DNA from: Phycisphaerales bacterium UBA1926
GTDB taxonomy: Bacteria; Planctomycetota; Phycisphaerae; Phycisphaerales; UBA1924
Assembly: GCA_002337215.1 (NCBI GenBank)
Contig: DDFO01000008.1
Location: 161,404-174,372, forward strand
DNA: 12,969 bases
Direction: 5' to 3'
Shown: positions 5,931-12,969 of the stretch, piece after piece
How the letters are laid out: every line of letters begins with the position of its first letter
Position numbering within the stretch: the first letter of the stretch is position 1
Position numbers and translations under genes: made by a program
Notes under the pieces: generated by a model
The model's input: only the letters and a program-made list of their open reading frames with translations
Databases searched by the model: none
What the model was told of the DNA's origin: nothing

Positions 5931-7343
5931 TCAAGGACAACCGGCGGTGAAACTCGTGACAAACGCCTGCACATCGGCGAGGTCGAAGACGCCCTCGGGA
6001 GCGGCGAGGTCCGCGATCGGGTCTGCGGCGACGAAGCCCTGCACGAAGGTCTGCAGGTCGGCGAGGTCGAGGACACCGAACGGTTCGGCAAGGTCGGCCG
6101 CGGTGCAGCCCTCGGGGCCGGCGGGCGACGCGACGAAGATGCCGATCGTGCCGTTGGCGAGGAAGGCGGCGAAGGCGACCTGGTCGGCATCGTTGATATC
6201 GACGACACCGTTCATGATCTGGATGCCGGTGGTGCCGCCGAAGTCGAAACCGAAGGGGATGGGGCCGAGGTCGGTTTCGGCGATATCCCCGTTGCCGACG
6301 ATGCGTGTGAGCGCGTCGGGTCCCCCACTGCCATCACCGACGAAGAGCGCGGTCGAACCGGTGTTGTCCTCGACGCGGAAGGCGACGAGACCGTTGGAGT
6401 TGACGACGGGGGGGAAGTTGGCGAGGTTGGAGTTGACGATGCCCATATCGCCGCCACGGGCGATGCTGACGATCGGGTCCGCCGGGCTGTCTCGGCGGGA
6501 GACCTGCCAGAGGCTGTCGGCGGCGCGGCGCGCGTTGAACGCGATCGAGCCGTTGGGGGCGATGGCGGTGGAGTTCACAAAGCTGCTGAAGTTGCCGTCG
6601 GGGTTCGACCCGGTCTCGGCGATGATCTCACGGGTGTAGCCGTTGGTGTCCGGCGTGAACCGGAGGATGCGACGGCTCGGGCCCGAGACCGGGAGAATGT
6701 TGGCGACGAACTGCTTGGAGGCGTTCATCTCGGGGCTCAGGATGAAATCGGTGTTGTCGCTCGGTTCGAGCGTGGAGAGCAGGAGCGTCTGCTCGCGGAT
6801 GCCGTTGACGAACTCGTCGAGGACGATGCCCTGTCCCGAGAAGCCGAGCGCGGCCCGGTAGCCCAGGGCCCCGTCGTCGGAGACCCCGGCGATGCCATCG
6901 ATGCCGTAGAGACCGATCTCGAATCGGTTGATGAGGTTGCCCGCGCTGTCGTGGACGCCCGCCCCACCGGGGCCGAGCGTGGCGTCCTCGACCGCGATCA
7001 GGCCGTTGCGGGTCTCGACGGTGACGCTCCACATGGTGTCGGGGCTGTTGGTTGTCAGGGGGAGCGAGCCTCCCTGGGTGTTGCCGTAGAAGATCGCCTC
7101 GTTGGGGTTGCCGTTGATGAAGACGCGGACCGCGACATTCCCGTCTTCATCGAGTGAGACATACTGGCTCGAGAGGCTGGAGAACTGGGGGAGGCGGAAG
7201 GCCGGGATGCCGGCGTCGAGGCTCGAACGGCAGACGAGGTCGATGTCCCATTCCTGGGGAACGCCGGCGGAGGCAGCCGAGCATGCGGAGAGTGCGACGA
7301 TCGATGCGCCCAAGAGATGAGCGGTGGTGCGGGAGCGGGCCAT
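5931..7343 (-). CDS. NxxGxxAF tandem-repeat exported protein with GC-type dockerin-like tail
   Basis: 470 residues. Start at 7343 is supported by GAGGA 8 nt upstream and by the signal peptide that begins there (MARSRTTAHLLGASIVALSA). Cleavage is ambiguous: ASA-G at 26/27 fits signal peptidase I, while LSAC (18-21) fits a lipobox. The body holds diverged copies of an N-x-x-G-x-x-A-F motif, e.g. DEDGNVAVRVF, APNGSIAFNAR, NSNGLVAFRV and NDADQVAFAAF, each next to strands that read like sensor or propeller blades. NCBI annotates such proteins as choice-of-anchor tandem repeat NxxGxxAF-containing, a class defined by architecture and not by known activity. The tail occupies 413-470 (C413, C469), near-identical in pattern to that of the propeller gene 82 bp downstream. 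No catalytic motif was recognised. Function unknown; a secreted or surface-bound beta-repeat protein is the safest description. Confidence 0.8.
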   Translation of the reverse strand: MARSRTTAHLLGASIVALSACSAASAGVPQEWDIDLVCRSSLDAGIPAFRLPQFSSLSSQYVSLDEDGNVAVRVFINGNPNEAIFYGNTQGGSLPLTTNSPDTMWSVTVETRNGLIAVEDATLGPGGAGVHDSAGNLINRFEIGLYGIDGIAGVSDDGALGYRAALGFSGQGIVLDEFVNGIREQTLLLSTLEPSDNTDFILSPEMNASKQFVANILPVSGPSRRILRFTPDTNGYTREIIAETGSNPDGNFSSFVNSTAIAPNGSIAFNARRAADSLWQVSRRDSPADPIVSIARGGDMGIVNSNLANFPPVVNSNGLVAFRVEDNTGSTALFVGDGSGGPDALTRIVGNGDIAETDLGPIPFGFDFGGTTGIQIMNGVVDINDADQVAFAAFLANGTIGIFVASPAGPEGCTAADLAEPFGVLDLADLQTFVQGFVAADPIADLAAPEGVFDLADVQAFVTSFTAGCP

Positions 7344-7373
7344 GGCGTGTGTCCTCGCGGGGTTCGCGGTTCG

Positions 7374-7407
7374 GCGGGATATACCCGCGGCGTGGTGCGT
7401 TCGTGAA
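7374..7407 (-). promoter_or_regulatory. Candidate promoter of the NxxGxxAF gene, -10 inside an inverted repeat
   Basis: Leftward -35 TTCACG (7407-7402), 18-nt spacer, -10 TATATC (7383-7378). The -10 lies in GCGGG-ATATA-CCCGC (7374-7388), a symmetric element in otherwise GC-rich DNA. Predicted start near 7370 gives a leader of about 27 nt. Each hexamer matches the sigma-70 consensus at four of six positions. Confidence 0.4.
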
Positions 7408-7432
7408 CGGCTCTTGAAACGCTTAGAAGAAG

Positions 7433-7462
7433 CGCCCGGACCGTCGCTAGACAGTCCGGGCG
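7433..7462 (-). terminator. Hairpin terminator after the 1082-residue repeat protein gene
   Basis: 9-bp perfect stem (7433-7441 with 7454-7462) and a 12-nt loop, 19 bp past the stop. Read leftward, the stem is followed by GCTTCTTCTA, a weak pyrimidine/T-rich tail. Likely terminator, though the tail is imperfect. Confidence 0.6.
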
Positions 7463-7481
7463 GGAGGTTCATGATACGGGA

Positions 7482-10400
7482 TCAGTTGCAGTTGCTCAGG
7501 AAGGTGGCAACGAACGCGCCGATGTCGGCAAGGTCGAACACGCCGATGGGCTCGGCGAGGTCGGCGAGCGGGTCGTTGCTCAGGAACCCCTGTGTGAACC
7601 CGGTGACGTCGGCGAGATCGAGCACGCCGTAGGGCGGGGCGAGGTCGGCGAGGCAGACGAAGCGGACATCGACGGTGCTCGGCGTGTAGACGAGTCGGAC
7701 GGCGATGTTGGTCGGGAGGTCGCCCACGGAGACGTAGACGTCGTCAAAGAGGCCGTTGACGGTACCCGCGGTGATGATGTTGAACTGGTCGTTGATCGCC
7801 GGGACGTACGCCAGTCGGACGCTGACGTCGCCGTCGCAGACGACCGTGCCACTCGTGAAGTCGATGCCGTCGCCCACGCCCGGGCCCGAGGTGTCGGCGA
7901 CGAAGAGCGTCGTGTCGGTGAACGTGATGTTGGCGGCGCCGTTGATCCTGCCGACCGGCAGGCCCGGCGAGAACCGGCCCTGGATCGCGTACGAGCCGTT
8001 CATCGTGCCCTCGCCCTCGAGGGCCTGAGAGGGCGAGAACGTCGCGGTGGTGCCGTTGGTGGCGAGCCTGCTGTCGTCGATGCCGGCCTCGAGCAGAACC
8101 GTGCCGGTGCCGGTGATCGTCGTGTTCGCGTTGAACTGGACAATCGAGTTGTTGGCGCTGTCGGTGCTGTTGACGCGGATGGTCGCGTTGTTCACGAGGT
8201 CCGTGCTGTTGACGAACATGGTCGACGGCGCCTCGAGCTCGAGGTCGCCTTCGAGCGTGATGCTCGAAACACTCAGGTTGCCGCTGGCGAGTCGGCGGAG
8301 ACGCCCACCATTGTCGGTCCGGAGCGTGCCCCCGATGATGGTCTGCGATCCGGTCAATTCGATGTTGCCGCCGTCGGCGAGAATCTCGCCCGCGGGGCCC
8401 TGGCTGACGGTGACCCCATTGATTTCGATCACCGCGTCGGTGTCCGCGATCATCTGGGCGTTGTTGGTCTTGCCGTTCGTGTTCATGAGGAGACGACCAT
8501 CTCCGAACTCACTCATGAACGCCCGGACGAGGCCGTTGTTGATGGTGGCGGCGCGCAGTTCACCCGACCCCTCGACGGTGAAGTCGGGGGCGATGGTGAG
8601 CGTCGTCCCGTTGGTGGTCACGAAGCTGTCGTTGGAACTGCCGCCCAGGAAGATCCGCCCGCCGCCCATCGCCGTCGTGTTGGCGTTGAACTGTATGAAC
8701 GCGTTGTTGGCACTGGCGGAGTCGTTCAACGCGATCGTGTCGGTGCAGACGAGCGTGCCCGAGTTATAGAAGACGCCCGAGCTCGCCTCGACTTCGAGTC
8801 GCCCGTCGATCGTGATATCCGAGAGACTCAGGTTGCCGCTCGTCGTCTTGGTCAGCGTGCCGCCGTTGACGGCGCGAATCGTGCCGCCGTTGACGGTCTG
8901 GCTGGAAACGAACTCGATCGCCCCTCCGTCGGCGAGGATCTCCCCGGCGGGGTCCTGGTTCATCGTGATGGAGTTGATCTCGATCACCCCACCCGTGTCG
9001 GCGCGGATGTCGGCGTTGTTGACTTTGGAGTTGGTGAGCAGACGGAGACGTCCGTCGCCGTTGGTGCTGGGGAACGCGCGGACGAGCCCGTTGTTGATGA
9101 TCGCCGCGTTCAGCTCGCCCGAGCCCTCGATCGTGAAGTCGGGGGCGATGGTGAGCGTCGTTCCGTTGGTGGTCACGGAGCTGTCGTTCGAGGCCCCCGG
9201 GTTGCCGCCGCCCGCGAGGAAGATCCGCCCGCCGCCCGAGATCGTGGCGTTGTCGTTGAACTGAACGAACGCGTTGTTGGCGCTGTTTGTGTCGTTGAGG
9301 ACGATCGAGCCCGTGCAGACAAACGATGGCGAGTTGTAGAACACGCCAGCGGACGGAAGGACATCGAGATCGGCGTCGAGCAGCACATCCGACATCGACA
9401 GGTTGCCGCTCGTGGGCTTGACGACCATCCCGCCGTTGATGGCGCGGATCGTGCCGCCGTTGATCGTCTGGCTGCTGAGCAGCTCGACCGTGCCGCCGTC
9501 GGCGAGGATCTCACCCATCGGCCCCTGCGCGATCGTGACCCCGCTGATCTCCAGCGTGCCGCCCGGATCGGCGAGCATCATGCCGTTGTTGGTCTTGTTG
9601 TTGGTGATCAGACGGAGGCGGCCGTCGCCGTTTGTGCTCGGGAACGCGCGGACGAGCCCGTTGTTGATGACCGCCGCGTTCAACTCGCCCGAGCCCTCGA
9701 TCGTGAAGTCGGGGGCGATGGTGAGCGTCGTTCCGTTGGTGGTCACGAAGCTGTCGTTGGAGCCACCCGGGGCGCCCCCGCCCGCGAGGAAGATGCTGCC
9801 GCCACCCGAGATCGTCGAGTTGGTATTGAACTGAACAAACGAGTTGTTCACGCCTTCCGAGTCATTCAGCGTAATCGTTCCGGAGCAGTTGAACGTCCCC
9901 GAGTTGTAGAGAATGCCTGCGTTCTGCTCGACATCGAGATCGTCCTCGAGCGAGACATCACTCAGTGAGAGGTTGCCGCTCGACGCCTTGACCAGCGTGC
10001 CGGGGCCCAGGATTCTCCCGCCGTTGACCGTGGGGCTGATGTTGAAGATGACCGAGCCGCCCGAGTTGGCGGCGATCACGCCCGACGCACCCTGGTTGAT
10101 CGTGATGCTGCTGATGAACAGTTCGGCGTTCGGGCCCGCCTGCATCGTGCTGTTGTTGGTCTTGGTGTTGCTGATCAACTCGAGCCGGTTGCCGAACCCC
10201 GTGTCGATCGCGGAGACCACGCCTTCATTGATCAGGAGGGCTGTGATCTGGCCCGCGCCGTCGATCGTGTGACCCACACCGTTTGTCACGCTCGTCGCGT
10301 TTGTCGAGAGTGCCGCGTCGTTCCCGCCGCCCGACAGCCGGAGGATGCCGTTGCCAGAGATCATCGCGTTGCTGTCGAAGCGCAGGAACGAGTTGAAGAC

Positions 10401-10730
10401 GCTCTCCGATGGGTTCAGATCGATAAACCCGTTGTTGATCAGGTTGCCCGAGAGGCCAATCCCATGGTTCGCGTCGAACACGAGCGACAACTGCGGCCCC
10501 ACCTCGAGCGTGTTGATATTGACGGAAACATTCAAGTTGACCTGTGCAAAAGCGGGCGTCAGGATCAACGCGTTCTCGTTGGTGGCGTTCGGTACGTTGA
10601 CGGGGTTCCAGTTTCCTGGCGCATTCCAGACACCCGACCCGGCGTTCCAAAAGATGTCGGTCTGGCCAAATGCAGGGGCGGCGAGGCCGGCCGTCAGCGC
10701 GACGGTGAGGGCGCGAGTCATCGGTGTCAT
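7482..10730 (-). CDS. Large beta-strand-repeat (adhesin-like) exported protein with GC-type dockerin-like tail
   Basis: 1082 residues. ATG at 10730 is preferred to the one 9 nt inside because AAGGGA lies about 7 nt upstream; longer in-frame extension is non-coding spacer. Residues 1-22 are a signal peptide (AFG-Q). Residues 24-60 carry W-N-A-G-S-G-V-W...G-N-W-N-P, an entry motif common in autotransporter-like passengers. A degenerate first unit covers about 90-250; clear units then start at SGNLSxS: 251-440 and 441-630 (190 residues each), 631-815 (185), with a partial unit from 816. Each unit runs through YNS, LND, VQFN, SGGG, TTNGTTLTIAPDF, EGSGEL, NNGLVRAF, GDGRL, TNN, GEILADGG, SSQT and NGGT, all short-strand turns expected of a beta-solenoid. 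Residues 918-1025 are a closing module shared with the paralogue (GRFSPGLPVG ... TAGTVNGLF). The tail is 1026-1082. Likely a surface or matrix fibre/adhesin; partner unknown. Confidence 0.82.
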   Translation of the reverse strand: MTPMTRALTVALTAGLAAPAFGQTDIFWNAGSGVWNAPGNWNPVNVPNATNENALILTPAFAQVNLNVSVNINTLEVGPQLSLVFDANHGIGLSGNLINNGFIDLNPSESVFNSFLRFDSNAMISGNGILRLSGGGNDAALSTNATSVTNGVGHTIDGAGQITALLINEGVVSAIDTGFGNRLELISNTKTNNSTMQAGPNAELFISSITINQGASGVIAANSGGSVIFNISPTVNGGRILGPGTLVKASSGNLSLSDVSLEDDLDVEQNAGILYNSGTFNCSGTITLNDSEGVNNSFVQFNTNSTISGGGSIFLAGGGAPGGSNDSFVTTNGTTLTIAPDFTIEGSGELNAAVINNGLVRAFPSTNGDGRLRLITNNKTNNGMMLADPGGTLEISGVTIAQGPMGEILADGGTVELLSSQTINGGTIRAINGGMVVKPTSGNLSMSDVLLDADLDVLPSAGVFYNSPSFVCTGSIVLNDTNSANNAFVQFNDNATISGGGRIFLAGGGNPGASNDSSVTTNGTTLTIAPDFTIEGSGELNAAIINNGLVRAFPSTNGDGRLRLLTNSKVNNADIRADTGGVIEINSITMNQDPAGEILADGGAIEFVSSQTVNGGTIRAVNGGTLTKTTSGNLSLSDITIDGRLEVEASSGVFYNSGTLVCTDTIALNDSASANNAFIQFNANTTAMGGGRIFLGGSSNDSFVTTNGTTLTIAPDFTVEGSGELRAATINNGLVRAFMSEFGDGRLLMNTNGKTNNAQMIADTDAVIEINGVTVSQGPAGEILADGGNIELTGSQTIIGGTLRTDNGGRLRRLASGNLSVSSITLEGDLELEAPSTMFVNSTDLVNNATIRVNSTDSANNSIVQFNANTTITGTGTVLLEAGIDDSRLATNGTTATFSPSQALEGEGTMNGSYAIQGRFSPGLPVGRINGAANITFTDTTLFVADTSGPGVGDGIDFTSGTVVCDGDVSVRLAYVPAINDQFNIITAGTVNGLFDDVYVSVGDLPTNIAVRLVYTPSTVDVRFVCLADLAPPYGVLDLADVTGFTQGFLSNDPLADLAEPIGVFDLADIGAFVATFLSNCN
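8286..9980 (-). repeat. Three in-frame 570/570/555-bp tandem repeats
   Basis: Units 9411-9980, 8841-9410 and 8286-8840, each beginning at the codons for SGNLS. The 15-bp difference is a five-residue loop (GGGAPG/GGGNPG versus GGS before SNDS) present in the first two units only. The first two are the closest: 9684-9747 and 9114-9177 are identical over 64 bp at exactly 570-bp offset, including silent positions. A diverged copy precedes (about 9981-10460) and a partial one follows (about 7980-8285). Confidence 0.85.
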
Positions 10731-11004
10731 GGTTCTTCCCTTATATTTCCCGGCGATCCCCCGCCGAGTTCTCTTCCTGTCCACGCCGACCTCCGCCGCA
10801 CAGTTGCGCGGATCCCGTCGGCTGTGTATCCACAGGATAGCGAGACCACCCGAAATCAGGATGCGCCTTCGGGTAAAAACACCTAAGAACAGGCCCTTAT
10901 TGGACGACCAAACTCCGATCGGACACGCTCGCAACGCGGTCATGCGTCAGGACCCGGCGCAGGCGCGGGGTTGCACGCCGGGTCCCGCGAACCTAATTAA
11001 GGGC
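10731..11004. other. Spacer between the two repeat-protein genes
   Basis: Besides the hairpin at 10950-10985, this 274-bp gap holds an AT-richer patch (10871-10903, including TAAAAACACCTAAG), a 14-bp symmetric element CTGTG-TATC-CACAG (10822-10835) and the Shine-Dalgarno for the downstream gene (AAGGGA, 10738-10743). Inverted arms ACCCGAA/TTCGGGT (10849-10855 and 10868-10874) also pair. The leader should contain the promoter of the 1082-residue protein gene, but I saw no hexamer pair good enough to name. No gene is supported here. Confidence 0.4.
10950..10985 (-). terminator. Hairpin after the C-terminus of the right-edge repeat protein gene
   Basis: GGACCCGGCG (10950-10959) and CGCCGGGTCC (10976-10985) form a perfect 10-bp stem with a 16-nt loop, 19 bp past the stop at 11005. 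There is no T-run after it, so termination would depend on stem strength alone or on Rho. Confidence 0.45.
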
Positions 11005-12969
11005 TTACTGGCACGTCGTGTTGAACGCGGTCACGAAGGTTCCGATGTCCGCGAGGTCCCACACCCCGATCGGAGCCGCGAGATCCGCGGCTGGCTGCTG
11101 GTTGAGGAACGCCTGAACGAATGCGCTGATGTCGATCAGGTCGAGCACGCCAAAGGGCGCCAACAGGTCCGCGAGGCAGACGAAGTTGACATCGACCTGC
11201 GTCGCCTGGTGATCGAGGCGGACGGCGACATCTGGGGGCAGGACGCCCGAGGTGACCGCGACGCCCGCGAACTCGGCGTTCACCGTCCCGGCGGTGATGA
11301 GCGTGAACTCGTCATCGATCGCGGGGGTGTATCCCGGGTCGATCTGGATGCTCACGGCGCCGCCCGGCGTGACGGTTCCCGTGACATTGATCGAGTCGCC
11401 GTTCCCGTTCCCGACGACGTCCGCGACGAGCTCGGCGGTGCCGCCGAAGGTGATGGACGCGTTGCCGGTGATGTTGCCGAGGGGCAGCCCGGGCTCGACG
11501 CGGCCCAGCACGATGTGCGAGCCGTTCATGAAGCCGTCGCCCTCGATGACCTGGTCGGGCCCGTAGGTGACGACCGTCCCGTTGGTGGTGAGCTGGCTGT
11601 CGTCGTTCGTGCCCTCGAGCAGGATCCGGCCCGCGCCGCCGATGACGGTGCTCGCGTTGAACTGGACGACCACGTTGCCCGTGGACCCGTTGGAGTTGAT
11701 ACGGATCGTCGCGTTGTTGGTCATCGTCGGCGCGTTGACGAAGACGCCCGAGTTGCCCTCGAGCTCGAGGTCGCCCTCGAGCGTGGGGTCCCCGCCGAGG
11801 CTCAGGTTGCCACTCGCTGGCTTGACGAGGCGTCCGCCGTTCAGCGTGCGGAGGGTGCCCCCGTTGACGGTCTGGCTCGAGGTGAATTCAACGACGCCCC
11901 CGTCGGCGACGATCTCGCCGTCTTCACCCTGGTTCACCGTGACCGAAGTGATCTCGATGACACCGTCCGTCTCGGCGCGGATCGTCGCGTTGTTGGTCTT
12001 TGTCCCGGAGAACAGGCGGAGGTTGCCATCGCCGAACTCCGAGGGGAAGGCTCGGATGAGTCCGTTGTTGGTCACCGTCGCGGGGATCTCGCCCGATCCC
12101 TCGAGCGCGAAGTCCGGCGCAACGGTCAGCACGGTGCCGTTCGTGGTCACCTGGCTGTCATTGGAACTGCCCCCCAGGAAGACCCGCCCGCCGCCCGTGA
12201 GGGTCGTGCTCGCGTTGAACTGGATGAACGCGTTGCCCGTCGACGCGGAGTCGTTCAGGTTGATCGACCCGGTCGTGGTCAGGGCGGCGGAGTTGTAGAA
12301 CACGCCCGCGTTCCCCGCGACGTCGAGATCACCGTCGATGAAGATGTCCGACATCGAGAGGTTGCCGCTGGGCGGCTTGGTCAGCGTGCCGCCGTTCGCG
12401 GTGCGGAGGGTGCCGCCGTTGACGGTCTGGCTCGAGATGAACTCGACCCCGCCCCCGTCGGCGAGGATCTCGCCGCCCGGGCCCTGGTTCACGGTGACGG
12501 CGCTGAGGTCGATCACCCCGCCCGGGTCGGCGCGGATCAGGGCGTTGTTGGTCTTCGTGCCCGCGAACAGATCCAGGCGGCCGTCGCCGTTGGTGCTGGG
12601 GAATGCCCGAACCAGGCCGTTGTTGACCATCGTCGCGGGGATCTCGCCCGAGCCCCCGATCGTGAAGCCGGGCGCGATCGTCAGGACGGTGCCGTTCGTG
12701 GTCACCTGGCTGTCGTTGCTGCTGCCGGCGAGGAAGATCGTGCCGCCGCCCGACACGGTCGTGCTCGCGTTGAACTGGACGAACGCGTTGCCGGTCGAGA
12801 CCGAGTCGTTGAGCGAGATGATGCCCTGGCAATCGAAGACCGTCGAGTTGTAGAACACGCCCGCGTTCCCCGCGACGTCGAGGTCGCCTTGGAGCGAGAT
12901 GTCGCTGAGCGAGAGATTGCCGGTTGAGGGCTTGGTGATCGTGCCACCGTTGATGGCGCGGATCGTGCC
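11005..12969 (-). CDS. Large beta-strand-repeat (adhesin-like) protein with GC-type dockerin-like tail, N-terminus outside window
   Basis: 654 visible residues; the frame stays open to the right edge, so the start, signal peptide and earlier repeats are missing. It is a paralogue of the 1082-residue protein to its left. Units start at the (S/T)GNLS codons, visible residues 16-200 and 201-385 (185 each), then a final shortened unit from 386 to about 488. The closing module is 489-597 (GRVEPGLPLG ... TAGTVNAEF ... VDVNFV), and the tail is 598-654 (C598, C653, ending TTCQ). Compared with the paralogue the units use TTNGTVLT and SSNDSQVTT, lack the five-residue loop and, apart from FDCQG in the first visible unit, lack the per-unit cysteine. 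A GTG at 12858 is in frame but falls mid-repeat (NAGV-FYNS), so it is not the start. Likely extracellular fibre or adhesin; substrate unknown. Confidence 0.82.
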   Translation of the reverse strand, partial: GTIRAINGGTITKPSTGNLSLSDISLQGDLDVAGNAGVFYNSTVFDCQGIISLNDSVSTGNAFVQFNASTTVSGGGTIFLAGSSNDSQVTTNGTVLTIAPGFTIGGSGEIPATMVNNGLVRAFPSTNGDGRLDLFAGTKTNNALIRADPGGVIDLSAVTVNQGPGGEILADGGGVEFISSQTVNGGTLRTANGGTLTKPPSGNLSMSDIFIDGDLDVAGNAGVFYNSAALTTTGSINLNDSASTGNAFIQFNASTTLTGGGRVFLGGSSNDSQVTTNGTVLTVAPDFALEGSGEIPATVTNNGLIRAFPSEFGDGNLRLFSGTKTNNATIRAETDGVIEITSVTVNQGEDGEIVADGGVVEFTSSQTVNGGTLRTLNGGRLVKPASGNLSLGGDPTLEGDLELEGNSGVFVNAPTMTNNATIRINSNGSTGNVVVQFNASTVIGGAGRILLEGTNDDSQLTTNGTVVTYGPDQVIEGDGFMNGSHIVLGRVEPGLPLGNITGNASITFGGTAELVADVVGNGNGDSINVTGTVTPGGAVSIQIDPGYTPAIDDEFTLITAGTVNAEFAGVAVTSGVLPPDVAVRLDHQATQVDVNFVCLADLLAPFGVLDLIDISAFVQAFLNQQPAADLAAPIGVWDLADIGTFVTAFNTTCQ
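11815..12924 (-). repeat. Two in-frame 555-bp tandem repeats
   Basis: Units 12370-12924 and 11815-12369, set by the codons for (S/T)GNLS. Same register as the repeats in the neighbouring paralogue but without the 15-bp insertion. More units probably exist beyond the right edge because the sequence just upstream (GTIRAINGGTITKPS) is the end of another unit. Confidence 0.8.

Noticed and set aside
5849..6208. N-terminal extension of the propeller gene to 6208
   Set aside because: The extension overlaps the end of the NxxGxxAF gene in another frame and is Ser/Arg/Pro-rich shadow sequence. The ATG at 5848 has a strong Shine-Dalgarno and begins a signal peptide. The same logic rejects extension to 7472, 10943 and 4292 for the other minus-strand genes.
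8286..9980. Regular repeats as a possible CRISPR or satellite array
   Set aside because: Unit length is 555-570 bp, all units are in frame and encode conserved protein motifs, and there are no short identical repeats separated by unique spacers.
10822..10835. CTGTG-TATC-CACAG element as a promoter operator for the 1082-residue protein gene
   Set aside because: Arms are only 5 bp and no credible -35/-10 pair is beside it; listed only as spacer content.
10345..12927. 860-codon open frame on the plus strand
   Set aside because: It is antisense to the repeat protein gene and across a spacer. Its product is Arg/Asp/Val/Gly-rich low-complexity sequence that repeats only because the sense-strand repeats do. 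No signal peptide, domain or Shine-Dalgarno supports it.
1..12969. tRNA, rRNA, insertion sequences, integrases or attachment sites
   Set aside because: No cloverleaf, conserved rRNA segment, transposase motif or terminal inverted repeats with target duplication were seen on either strand.

Overview
The window is high-GC DNA with little spacer between genes. It most resembles a Planctomycetota genome of the Phycisphaerae/Phycisphaerales type. The main reason is that five consecutive minus-strand genes each end in the same ~57-58 residue, cysteine-bracketed, two-copy tail (core: P-x-G-V-x-D-L-x-D-[LVI]), which I recognise from memory as the GC-type dockerin tail of Phycisphaerales exported proteins. 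The presence of an LPS-heptose pathway pair and an outer-membrane beta-barrel gene agrees with a diderm cell. The taxonomic call is an inference, not a search result.

Layout. 1-1106 (minus): a two-gene unit with a GmhB-like heptose-bisphosphate phosphatase followed 2 nt later by the first 61 codons of a WaaF-like heptosyltransferase that runs off the window. 1107-1256: divergent spacer with a perfect 14-bp palindrome. 1257-2243 (plus): a DUF481 outer-membrane barrel protein with its own TTCG-loop terminator. It converges on 2412-4265 (minus), a five-haem c-type cytochrome with a dockerin-like tail, which has a second strong terminator facing the first. Upstream of the cytochrome gene is a 290-bp spacer with a candidate promoter and an abutting inverted repeat. 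Then, all on the minus strand: a lactonase/YncE-like beta-propeller protein (4556-5848), an NxxGxxAF-repeat protein (5931-7343), a 1082-residue beta-strand-repeat protein (7482-10730) and its paralogue (11005 to the right edge, N-terminus missing). All four carry the tail.

How the genes may work together. The first two genes belong to LPS inner-core synthesis (heptose phosphate processing, then transfer). The five tailed genes are separate cargo types (electron transfer, propeller, tandem-repeat, and two giant adhesin-like repeat proteins) sharing one C-terminal module. This points to a common sorting, anchoring or scaffolding route at the cell surface, but no receptor, cohesin or sorting enzyme is visible in the window. 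The five have separate signal peptides and Shine-Dalgarno sites and are spaced by 82-290 bp, several gaps holding hairpins, so they look like individually transcribed genes brought together by shared destination rather than a tight operon.

No rRNA, tRNA, CRISPR array, insertion sequence or integrase was seen. The strongest candidates for something undescribed are the tail system and the tail-bearing multihaem cytochrome.
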